A stretch of 40,854 nucleotides of DNA from Betaproteobacteria bacterium (lineage in GTDB: Bacteria > Pseudomonadota > Gammaproteobacteria > Burkholderiales > Usitatibacteraceae). The stretch lies in contig JAEUMZ010000137.1 in assembly GCA_016790765.1 (NCBI GenBank), positions 1 to 40,854 on the forward strand. Direction: 5' to 3'. Shown here one piece after another: positions 9,164 to 16,273 of the stretch. A program made the position numbers and the translations under genes. The first letter of the stretch is position 1; each line of letters begins with the position of its first letter. Below the pieces are notes generated by a model that searched no databases, was not told where the DNA came from, and was given only the letters and a program-made list of their open reading frames with translations.

Positions 9164-11419
9164 TCAGCGCCGGCCGACGCCGCGCTCAAGGATGTCGGAG
9201 GCCAGGCGCTCACCGGAGATCGGCCTGCAGAGCAGGAAGCCCTGCGCCTCGTCGCAACCGAGTTCCTCGAGTGCATCGAGCTGGTCCTCGGTTTCGACCC
9301 CCTCGGCCACCACCTTGAGGCCGAGGCCGTGCGCCAGCCCGACGATGGCGGAGACAATGGCGCGGTCGTGGCGGTCCGCCACCACGTCGGCGACGAACGA
9401 GCGGTCGATCTTGATGCCGTTCAAGTGCAGCAGCTTCACGTAGGCCATCGACGAATAGCCGACACCGAAATCGTCGAGCACGATGCGATTGCCATGGCGC
9501 GTGACCTGCTCGAGCACCTTGCGCGAGGATTCCGGCCGCGCGATCAGCATCGTCTCGGTGACTTCCAGCTCCAGCATGTCCGGCGCCACGCCGCGGTCGC
9601 GCGCGCAGGAAAACAACTGCGCCGGCAGGGTGGGCGTGATCTGGCGCGCCGACAGGTTCACGGCAATCGGCAGCGCCGGAAGACCGAGTTCGCGCCACTG
9701 CGCAATTTGTGCGCACGCCTCCTTGAGCACCCAATGGCCGAGGTCGCAAATCAGGTCCGATTCCTCCGCGATGGCGATGAACACCGACGGCGGCACGCTG
9801 CCCAGCTTGGCGTGGTTCCAGCGCGCCAGGGCCTCGACGCCGGTGATGGTACGGCTTCGAACGTCGAACTTCGGCTGGTACGCCAGCGTGAGGCCGCCCC
9901 CGGTGAGGCTGTCGCGCAGGCTCGATTCCACCAACAGCCGGTCCTGGACGCGCTCGCCCATGACATTGGCATAGAGACACACCCGCGCGCGCCCCTCGGC
10001 CTTGGCCTCGTGCACCGCCGTGTCGGCGCACAGCAGCAGCGTCTCGGCATCGGGGCTGTCTTCCGGGAACAGGCTCACGCCGATGCAGGTGGTGACACGC
10101 AGCGGGCGTCCACCGGCATCGTAGGGCACATCGATGGCCGAGAGCATGGCCTCGCCCAGCGCCTTGGCCTCGGCCTGGCCGGCCAGCGGCGTGACGACGA
10201 GGAACTCGTTGCCACCGATGCGCGCCAGCGTGTCACCCTCCTTGAGCAGGTGCTCCAGCCGCGCACAAGTTTCGCGCAGCACCGCATCGCCCTGCGCGCG
10301 CCCCACCGCGTCGTTGATCGCCTTGAAGCGGTCGAGGTCCACGTGCAGCACCGCCACGTGCCCGCCGGACAGGCGCGCGCGCGCCATCGCCTGCTGCAGG
10401 CGGTCGAGCGCGAGGACCCGGTTGGGCAACCCGGTCAGCGCGTCGCGCGTGGAGAGGAATTCCGCGCGCCGCTCCGCCGCGCGGCGCGCGCTGATGTCGG
10501 TGGCGCTGATCAGGAGGCACTCCACGCCGTCGAGGTCCATGTGCTCGGCGGACAGCGACAGTTCGATCCAGTCGCCGTTTTTCCGGCGCTGGCGCGTCTC
10601 GAAATCGCGCAGCGCCTCGCCATCGCGCAGCGGGGCGATGAAGCGCTCGCGCTCGTGCGCGCTTTCCCACACGCCGAGCTGCAACGAGGTGCGCCCGACC
10701 ACCTCCTCGCGCGTGTAGCCGAACATGGCAAGGAACGCGTCGTTGACCTCGAGGTAGGTGCCGTCGGAAAAGCGCGACACCACGATCGCATTCGGGCTGG
10801 TGCTGAGCAGCTTGGACAGGCGCTCCTGCGAGGTCTTCAGGGCCCCGGACAGGTTCTGTTCGCGCGTGAGTGCGGAGCGCACCGCCTGCATCAGCACGCG
10901 GCCGCCCACGGCGCTGGCGCCCATGATGAGCCACAGGTTGAACAGCGCCCGGAAATCGGTGGGCGGGCCGGGCACCGGCTTGAGGCCGTTGATTTCGGCC
11001 ACGGCGATCAGGGTCACCGCCACCAACACGCACGCCGCCAACCCCCAGTACGCCGCGGTGGCCAGGAACACACACCCCAGGAACAACACCGCCGGGTACC
11101 CGGCCAGTCCATAGTCGCGCGTGCCGTTTCCGGCCCACAGCAAGGCCGTGACCACCAGCGCCATCGCGTAGAACGACAGGCTGGCCGACCACTGCAGCGA
11201 CGCGCCACGGCGCACCATGGCCCAGGCCGCCAACCCGGCCAGCGTGCCGGCCGCGCACGCACCACCGGTGAGCACGCGGCCCGCAGGCAGGTTCACCACC
11301 GCACCGAGCGCGAAGAACACCGCCATCGCGATGGCGATGCCGCGCAGGGGCGCGGCCATGGCGTCCGCGCCTGCGAAAGCGGCCCGGCCGGAGAGCGCCT
11401 GGTTTGCAACCGGTGTCAT
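9164..11419 (-). CDS. membrane PAS-GGDEF-EAL protein with degenerate GGDEF
   Basis: A 751-residue inner-membrane signalling protein. Residues about 20-190 hold five or six hydrophobic helices (for example GIAIAMAVFFALGAVVNLP, FLGCVFLATAAYWGLAACVL), followed by a PAS domain (about 205-320, with SPNAIVVSRFSDGTYLEVND), a GGDEF domain (about 325-485) and an EAL domain (about 495-745). The cyclase signature reads GGNEF (about 401), Asn replacing the metal-binding Asp, and no RxxD inhibitory site precedes it. The EAL domain keeps EALARWNH, ETML, LDDFGVGYSS, IKIDRSFV and EGVET. It is therefore probably a c-di-GMP phosphodiesterase. The ATG at 11419 fits the first membrane helix; the open frame extends upstream without coding signals. 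Confidence 0.92.
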   Translation of the reverse strand: MTPVANQALSGRAAFAGADAMAAPLRGIAIAMAVFFALGAVVNLPAGRVLTGGACAAGTLAGLAAWAMVRRGASLQWSASLSFYAMALVVTALLWAGNGTRDYGLAGYPAVLFLGCVFLATAAYWGLAACVLVAVTLIAVAEINGLKPVPGPPTDFRALFNLWLIMGASAVGGRVLMQAVRSALTREQNLSGALKTSQERLSKLLSTSPNAIVVSRFSDGTYLEVNDAFLAMFGYTREEVVGRTSLQLGVWESAHERERFIAPLRDGEALRDFETRQRRKNGDWIELSLSAEHMDLDGVECLLISATDISARRAAERRAEFLSTRDALTGLPNRVLALDRLQQAMARARLSGGHVAVLHVDLDRFKAINDAVGRAQGDAVLRETCARLEHLLKEGDTLARIGGNEFLVVTPLAGQAEAKALGEAMLSAIDVPYDAGGRPLRVTTCIGVSLFPEDSPDAETLLLCADTAVHEAKAEGRARVCLYANVMGERVQDRLLVESSLRDSLTGGGLTLAYQPKFDVRSRTITGVEALARWNHAKLGSVPPSVFIAIAEESDLICDLGHWVLKEACAQIAQWRELGLPALPIAVNLSARQITPTLPAQLFSCARDRGVAPDMLELEVTETMLIARPESSRKVLEQVTRHGNRIVLDDFGVGYSSMAYVKLLHLNGIKIDRSFVADVVADRHDRAIVSAIVGLAHGLGLKVVAEGVETEDQLDALEELGCDEAQGFLLCRPISGERLASDILERGVGRR

Positions 11420-11570
11420 CGTGCCGATTATCGTGCCCTTCGCCGGGCGCGGCAATGCGTCGCGGTGCGGGAACGCCGGGACCCGCCCCGCCGGCCGCCA
11501 CAGTCCGGCACATGCCGTCCTGCCCAAGGCGGCACAATGCCACTTTCGCCACCGTGGCCCGGAGGCCGCC

Positions 11571-12218
11571 ATGAAACGCACGTATCGCACTGCCTGCCTT
11601 GCAGGACTGCTGATGGGGAGTGCAGGGCAAGGGCTGGCCGTCGCCCAGCCCGAGCGCCTGGTGGGCGGCCCGTGCGAGGGCTGCGAGGCGGTGTTCGAGC
11701 ACCGGCCCGCAACGTTTGCCACGCCGGCGCGCATCGCGCCCGCGGGCAGCGCCGGCGAGCCGCTGTCGGTGCGCGGTACCGTGCGCGACGCACAAGGGCG
11801 TCCTGCAGCGGGCATCGTGGTCTATGCCTACCAGACCGACGCCGCCGGATTGTATCCGCGCGACGATCGCCTGTCGGGCGCCGCGCGCCGGCACGGCGCA
11901 TACCGCGGCTTCGCAACCACGGACGCAGCGGGAACCTATCGCTTCGATACCATTCGCCCGGGCGGCTACCCGGGAACCTCCATCCCGCAGCACATCCACC
12001 TGCACGTAGTGGAGCCGGGCCGTTGCACGTACTACATCGACGACATCGTGTTCGACGACGACCCGCGCCTGACCGGCCGCGAGCGCCAATCGATGGTCAC
12101 CGGCCGCGGCGGGCCCGGTTTGGTCCAGCCGGTCAAGGACGGCGCGACCTGGAAGGCGACGCGCGACATCACGCTCGGCCAGGGCATCCGCGACTACGCC
12201 GACTGCGGCAAGCCCTGA
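11571..12218 (+). CDS. secreted intradiol ring-cleavage dioxygenase-like protein
   Basis: A 215-residue protein with a Sec signal peptide (MKRTYRTACLAGLLMGSAGQ, cleavage around residues 25-27) preceded by a good ribosome binding site (GGAGG, 7 nt before the ATG). The mature part has the intradiol dioxygenase beta-sandwich: VRGTVRDAQGRPAAGIVVYA, then TDAAGTYRFDTIRPGGYPG and PQHIHLHV. Likely Fe(III) ligands are Y95, Y133, H141 and H143, matching the 2-Tyr/2-His set of catechol and protocatechuate dioxygenases. Exported relatives exist but substrates are mostly unknown; catecholic or polyphenolic compounds outside the cytoplasm are a reasonable inference. It is divergent from the GGDEF-EAL gene and followed by the Tat-exported protein after 96 nt. 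Confidence 0.85.
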   Translation: MKRTYRTACLAGLLMGSAGQGLAVAQPERLVGGPCEGCEAVFEHRPATFATPARIAPAGSAGEPLSVRGTVRDAQGRPAAGIVVYAYQTDAAGLYPRDDRLSGAARRHGAYRGFATTDAAGTYRFDTIRPGGYPGTSIPQHIHLHVVEPGRCTYYIDDIVFDDDPRLTGRERQSMVTGRGGPGLVQPVKDGATWKATRDITLGQGIRDYADCGKP

Positions 12219-12314
12219 TCACAAACCGCTACAGACGCGGCGCGCGCGCCGCCGAATAATCTGGCGCACCGGATTTGAACCGGCCCGTCAAAAAACACTG
12301 TCAGGGAGACCGCG

Positions 12315-13430
12315 ATGTCCATCGATCGCCGTGAATTCATTGCCGCTGCGTCCGCCATGGCCGGCGCTGCCATGTTGCCCCTGGGCGCACAGGCCCAGCC
12401 GGCCAAGCCGAAGCCGCTCCACATCCTCATCCTGGGGGGCACCGGACTCACCGGCCCGCACCAGGTGCGTTATGCGCTGTCGCGCGGCCACAAGGTCACG
12501 CTGTTCAACCGCGGCCGCCGTCCCAAGGAGTGGCCGGCCAAGGTCGAGGAATTGGTGGGCGACCGCGAAGTCAACGACTACAAATCGCTGGTGGGCCGGA
12601 AATTCGACGTCTGCATCGACAACCCGACCTCGGTGCCGCACTGGATCCGCGACGCCGCCGCAGTGCTAAAGGGCAACGTCAACCAGTTCGTGTTCATCTC
12701 CACCTTGTCGGCCTACGCCAAGACCGACAAGCCCGGCGACGAAACCGCCGAGCGCGCCAAGTACGAGGGCAAGGACGCGATGGCCGAGACCATCGCGGAC
12801 CTGCGCAAGAACATGCGCCTCTACGGCCCGCTGAAGGCGCTCTCCGAGGACGAGGCGCACAAACAGTTTCCCGGCATGACCACCGTGATCCGCCCGGGGC
12901 TGATCGTCGGCCCCGGGGATGAAACCGACCGCTTCACGTATTGGCCGGTGCGGGTGAGGAAGGGCGGCAAGGTGCTCACCCCGCCGCACGCCGACCCGGT
13001 GCAACTGATCGACAGCCGGGATCTCGCCGAGTGGACCATCCGCATGGTGGAAAACCGCAGCCTGGGCGACTACAACGCCATCGGGCCGGACCGTGTGCTG
13101 ACCATGGGCGAGGTGTTGAAGGTGTGCAAGGAGGTGTCCAAGTCAAACGCCGAGTTCGTGGAGACGACGCAGAAGTTCATCGAGGAGAACAAGATCGCGC
13201 CCTGGGGCGATTTTCCGCTGTGGGTGCCGGGCAGCGGCGAGACGGCCGGGTTTCATCGCACGTCCTACGCCAAGTCCGTCAAGGCCGGGCTGACCTACCG
13301 CCCGCTCAACACCACCGTGGCCGACACGCTCACCTGGTGGGACAGCCTGTCGGAGGAACGCAAAGCCAAGCCGCGCGCGGGATTGAAGCCGGAGCGCGAG
13401 GCGGAATTGCTGGCCAAGTGGAAGGCCTGA
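12315..13430 (+). CDS. Tat-exported NAD-dependent epimerase/dehydratase-like protein
   Basis: A 371-residue protein. The N-terminus MSIDRREFIAAASAMAGAAM is a twin-arginine signal (DRREF) with cleavage near AQA-QP. Immediately after it comes a Rossmann fold: HILILGGTGLTGPHQV (GGxGxxG), then a GHKVTLFNRGRRP strand typical of extended short-chain dehydrogenases, and FVFISTLSAYAKTDKPG with the Ser/Tyr catalytic region. Export by Tat fits a cofactor-binding enzyme that folds in the cytoplasm. RBS AGGGAG lies 8 nt before the ATG. Substrate unknown. The C-terminus (WWDSLSEERKAKPRAGLKPE and after) resembles isoflavone-reductase/epimerase relatives found as Tat substrates in other proteobacteria. Confidence 0.85.
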   Translation: MSIDRREFIAAASAMAGAAMLPLGAQAQPAKPKPLHILILGGTGLTGPHQVRYALSRGHKVTLFNRGRRPKEWPAKVEELVGDREVNDYKSLVGRKFDVCIDNPTSVPHWIRDAAAVLKGNVNQFVFISTLSAYAKTDKPGDETAERAKYEGKDAMAETIADLRKNMRLYGPLKALSEDEAHKQFPGMTTVIRPGLIVGPGDETDRFTYWPVRVRKGGKVLTPPHADPVQLIDSRDLAEWTIRMVENRSLGDYNAIGPDRVLTMGEVLKVCKEVSKSNAEFVETTQKFIEENKIAPWGDFPLWVPGSGETAGFHRTSYAKSVKAGLTYRPLNTTVADTLTWWDSLSEERKAKPRAGLKPEREAELLAKWKA

Positions 13431-13478
13431 TCGCCGGGGCCGGGCCGCATCGACCGCCTGTGCCCGCTCTCTGGCGGT

Positions 13479-15431
13479 TCAAAGCAGGTTGACGCGCTTC
13501 AACACCGCTGGCCATCGCGCGTCTGCCCGCAACGGCTTGAACAGCGGATCGATGCGCAGGTTCATCAGATACAGCTCGCGCTTGTCGATGGCGCGGCCGA
13601 GCTGCTGGAAAGCCTCGTCGATGTCGCCGCTCTGCGCAAGATACGCGGCGAGGTAATACGTGCCGTAGGGATCTGTGGCATCGAAACGCCGCTGCCACTT
13701 CAGCAACGTGCGCCAGTACCCGGCCGAACCCTCCTTCTCCGTGGCCGCCGCGAGTTCGTCAAGCGCAGGCGGCGGCAGCCAGCTGAACTGCGGCGGGCGC
13801 GAGGCCTCGGCGGCCTGTCTGAACTCCCCGCGCAGTTCGTGGCAGCGGATCATCGGCACGTAATTGAGCATGTAGGACGGGTGCACCTCCAGGTTCTTGC
13901 GCGCCTGCGCGATGGCCTCGTCGCAGCGTTCGACGCCGCCGAGAAAGACCGCCATTGCGTGCATCGATTCGGCGTTGAACGGCTCGAGGTCCAGCGCCCG
14001 CCGCAGCGCGCGCTCGGCCTCGTCGAGGCGCCCCAGGGGCTTGAGCCCGAAGTGGGCATAGCGCGCCCAGGCCTCCGGCAGCGAAGGGTTGAGCGCCACC
14101 GCGCGCGCACCGGCCTCGGCCGCGCCGCGCCAGTTCCAGCGTGCACGCGCCTCGATCTCCGCCTTCATCGCATGCGCCTCGGCGGAGCGGGCGTCGATCC
14201 GGAGCGCCGCATCGACGTGCGCCTCGGCCTTGCGGAACGATTCGTCGAAGGTGGCCACCCGCAGGTTGGGTGCGCGCATGTGATAGGCCGCGAGGCCGAC
14301 GTGCCCCAGCGGGGAATCGGGGAACCGCCGCACCAGGCCTTCGAAAATCGCCACGCCGCGCTGGCGGTCCTCGTGCGTGATCTGCCGGCTGCGCGAGATC
14401 AGGTACCGGCCTTCCATGTACTTGAGGTGCAGTTCCGGATTGCCCTGCGCGCGGGACCCGAGGGCCGCGCGATCCGATTGCGACAGCACCGCCGCCAGGG
14501 CCCCGGCGATCTCGGCGGCGACCTCGCTCTGCACCTTGAGCACATCCGTCACCGGCCGGTCGTAGGACTTGGCCCACAGGTGGCGCCCGCTGCCGGCGTC
14601 GATCAACTGCGCGCTGATGCGCAGGCGGTCGCCGGCGCGGCGCACGGTGCCCTGCAGAAAGTGCGCCGCGCCCAGCTTCAGGCCCAGCGCACGGTCCGCG
14701 CTCAGCGGGGCATCGCCGGCGAAGCGGTGCGACACCACTTTCAGGCCCGACACCTGCGCCAGTTGCGTGAGCATGTCCTCGGTCATGCCGGCGCCGAAGT
14801 ACGCATCGACTGGATCCGAGGACAGGTTGGTGAACGGCAACACGGCGACGCTGCGTTCGGTGCCGGGCGGCGGCGGGGCGGGCCGCAGCAGGGCCCACGC
14901 CGCGGCGGCCAGGATCGCCGCGAGGGCCACCGCCCCCATCCAGCGCGCCGGACCGCGCGGCGCCGGTGGCGCGACGGTGGATGCGGTCGTAGGGGGCGTC
15001 GCCGCCACGGCCGCATGCAGCGCGGACGACGTTGGCGCGGCGCGATCATCGTCCACAGCATCGGGCGCCGAGGGGTGCGGCATCGCCGCGACCGGCCGCA
15101 CCTCGGCCACGAAACGGTAGCCCTTGCGCGGCACGGTGAGGATGTAGCGATGCGCCTCGCCATCGTCGCCCAGCGCCTTGCGCAACGCCGAGACGGCCTG
15201 CGAGAGATTGTTCTCTTCCACGACGCTGCCGGTCCAGACCTCGGCGAGGATGCGGTCCTTGTCGAGGACTTCTCCCGGATGGGTGATCAGCAGCAGCAAG
15301 GTGTCGAACTGCTTGGGCGTCAGGTTGACCAGGCCCTGCGTGTCGTGCACCAGCGTGCGCGCGAAGGCATCGGCCCGGAAAGGGCCGAAGGCCAGAACCT
15401 CCGTGTGTCGGGCACTCGACAGGTCGTTCAT
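13479..15431 (-). CDS. membrane winged-helix regulator with TolB-like and TPR sensor region
   Basis: A 650-residue CadC-like one-component regulator. Residues about 10-105 form an OmpR/PhoB-type winged helix (FGPFRADAFARTLV, LTPKQFDTLLLLITHPGEVL, VEENNLSQAVSALRKALGDD, YILTVPRKGYRFVA). A Pro/Ala/Thr linker leads to one transmembrane helix (WMGAVALAAILAAAAWALL, about 158-177). The periplasmic part begins with SVAVLPFTNLSSDP...YFGAGMTEDM, the TolB/adenylate-cyclase-associated domain, followed by TPR-like helices (about 370-620). It is expected to bind DNA while anchored in the membrane. The inverted repeat at 15488-15565 in the divergent gap is an obvious candidate operator. The ATG at 15431 starts directly before the winged helix. 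Confidence 0.9.
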   Translation of the reverse strand: MNDLSSARHTEVLAFGPFRADAFARTLVHDTQGLVNLTPKQFDTLLLLITHPGEVLDKDRILAEVWTGSVVEENNLSQAVSALRKALGDDGEAHRYILTVPRKGYRFVAEVRPVAAMPHPSAPDAVDDDRAAPTSSALHAAVAATPPTTASTVAPPAPRGPARWMGAVALAAILAAAAWALLRPAPPPPGTERSVAVLPFTNLSSDPVDAYFGAGMTEDMLTQLAQVSGLKVVSHRFAGDAPLSADRALGLKLGAAHFLQGTVRRAGDRLRISAQLIDAGSGRHLWAKSYDRPVTDVLKVQSEVAAEIAGALAAVLSQSDRAALGSRAQGNPELHLKYMEGRYLISRSRQITHEDRQRGVAIFEGLVRRFPDSPLGHVGLAAYHMRAPNLRVATFDESFRKAEAHVDAALRIDARSAEAHAMKAEIEARARWNWRGAAEAGARAVALNPSLPEAWARYAHFGLKPLGRLDEAERALRRALDLEPFNAESMHAMAVFLGGVERCDEAIAQARKNLEVHPSYMLNYVPMIRCHELRGEFRQAAEASRPPQFSWLPPPALDELAAATEKEGSAGYWRTLLKWQRRFDATDPYGTYYLAAYLAQSGDIDEAFQQLGRAIDKRELYLMNLRIDPLFKPLRADARWPAVLKRVNLL

Positions 15432-15487
15432 GGGCGCGGGGTGGGGCAGTGAATGCTGCAATGGTAAGCCGAGCGCCGCGCCCGCGG

Positions 15488-15565
15488 GGTGAATTGTTCT
15501 GAAGCGCGCCGGACGCGTTCTCCTCCGGCGGCGCCCGGATTCACGGCACTTCACAACAATTCAGC
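15488..15565. promoter_or_regulatory. 17-bp inverted repeat in the divergent regulator/TonB-C promoter region
   Basis: GGTGAATTGTTCTGAAG (15488-15504) is repeated in inverted orientation at 15549-15565 (CTTCACAACAATTCAGC), matching at 15 of 17 positions, centre-to-centre distance 61 nt. The arms lie 57-73 nt and 118-134 nt upstream of the regulator start (15431) and 111-188 nt upstream of the TonB-C gene start (15676). Six helical turns between arms would suit a looped or dimeric regulator. The neighbouring winged-helix regulator is the likely ligand, by position only. Confidence 0.55.
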
Positions 15566-15675
15566 GCATTCCTAAAGACGGCAGTCGGGCCGGCGCGGAC
15601 CATGGCGGCAACCGATGCGCCGTGGGTTGGCCCATCGGGAATGACCCACCCCGTGATGTTCTTCAGGAGACTGCC

Positions 15676-16155
15676 ATGAATCGCTACATCGCCCGCAACA
15701 CCCTGATCCGCCGCGCCGCCGCCGCCTTCACCGTGGCCGGCGCACTCGGAACCTCCCCGGCAAACGCGTTGGAGCTGACCCCGTTGGCGGCCAGCGCGGC
15801 CGCCACATCGCAATCGCAGCCCGGGGTCCGCGACACGCTGGCGCGCCAGCTCGCCGACCCGGTGTACGACGCCGCCGTCCGCGAACGACTGGTGCAGGCC
15901 GCGCGCTACCCGCGCCTGTCCGATGCCAACCGCCCTGCCCCGCGCGGCAAGACCACGGTCGTATTCGAACTTTCCCCCGAAGGACAGGTGGTGGACGCCG
16001 CAATCACCGAGTCCTCGCGCTCGCGCCTGCTGGACAAGACGGCCCTGGCCATCGTCCGGCGCGCAGGGCTCGACCTACGGGCGGATGCGGCCGCCAACGG
16101 CGCCTCCCGCCGCTACCGGGTGACGTTGGACTTCCAGCCGGATGCCCAGCCGTAG
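15676..16155 (+). CDS. small exported protein with TonB C-terminal-like domain
   Basis: A 159-residue protein with a good RBS (AGGAGA) and a Sec signal peptide (TLIRRAAAAFTVAGALGTSP, cleavage near ANA-LE). Residues about 75-157 match the TonB C-terminal domain: YPRLSDANRPAPRGKTTVVF, then SPEGQVVDAAITESSRSRLL, DKTALAIVRRAG and YRVTLDFQP. It lacks the uncleaved membrane anchor and Pro-rich spacer of a true TonB, so it is a free periplasmic TonB-C-fold protein; energy transduction is doubtful. It is divergent from the winged-helix regulator. The last 163 nt of the gene are duplicated at 21793-21955 on the far side of the accessory segment. Confidence 0.82.
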   Translation: MNRYIARNTLIRRAAAAFTVAGALGTSPANALELTPLAASAAATSQSQPGVRDTLARQLADPVYDAAVRERLVQAARYPRLSDANRPAPRGKTTVVFELSPEGQVVDAAITESSRSRLLDKTALAIVRRAGLDLRADAAANGASRRYRVTLDFQPDAQP

Positions 16156-16228
16156 TGCTGAGCACCCAACCCAAGCACTGGCGCGGCAGATGGGCCGGAA
16201 TGGGCCCAAACGCCCCGCCAGTGCTTGA
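15993..16228 (+). repeat. left 236-bp direct repeat (3' end of TonB-C gene plus hairpin)
   Basis: Aligns without gaps to 21793-22028 at an offset of exactly 5800 nt, with about 16 mismatches counted by eye (about 93% identity). The similarity begins sharply inside the gene at GGACGCCG and stops right after the second hairpin arm (GTGCTTGA). Mismatches cluster around 16065-16079 and in the hairpin loop. Here the repeat is attached to the intact 5' part of the TonB-C gene. Confidence 0.9.
16172..16227 (+). repeat. dispersed hairpin element, copy 2
   Basis: A 12-bp perfect stem, CAAGCACTGGCG (16172-16183) with CGCCAGTGCTTG (16216-16227), enclosing a second stem TGGGCC/GGCCCA with a short loop. 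It begins 17 nt after the TonB-C stop and lies 46 nt beyond the stop of the convergent phospholipase-like gene, so it could act as a barrier for both transcripts. Neither side has a run of T after the stem, so it is not a standard intrinsic terminator. Confidence 0.8.
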
Positions 16229-16273
16229 CTTTACGATCAACCCTGCTGTTCTTGGGATCGCGACTTCTCCCGG

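Noticed and set aside
12268..12284. tRNA T-arm-like sequence (GGTTCAAATCC on the minus strand)
   Set aside because: Only the T stem and loop are matched. No acceptor, D or anticodon arm can be built from the surrounding bases, so it is not a tRNA gene and too short to call a remnant.
16172..16227. Hairpin copy 2 as an intrinsic transcription terminator
   Set aside because: Placed correctly between convergent genes and strongly paired, but neither strand has a T-run after the stem, so I list it as a repeat.
16161..16230. Hairpin element as an integron attC site
   Set aside because: Paired arms and an ACCCAAC string resembling the R'' core (RYYYAAC) are present, but the matching GTTRRRY core at the other end is missing, copy 3 does not keep the R'' core, and there is no cassette array or integron integrase.
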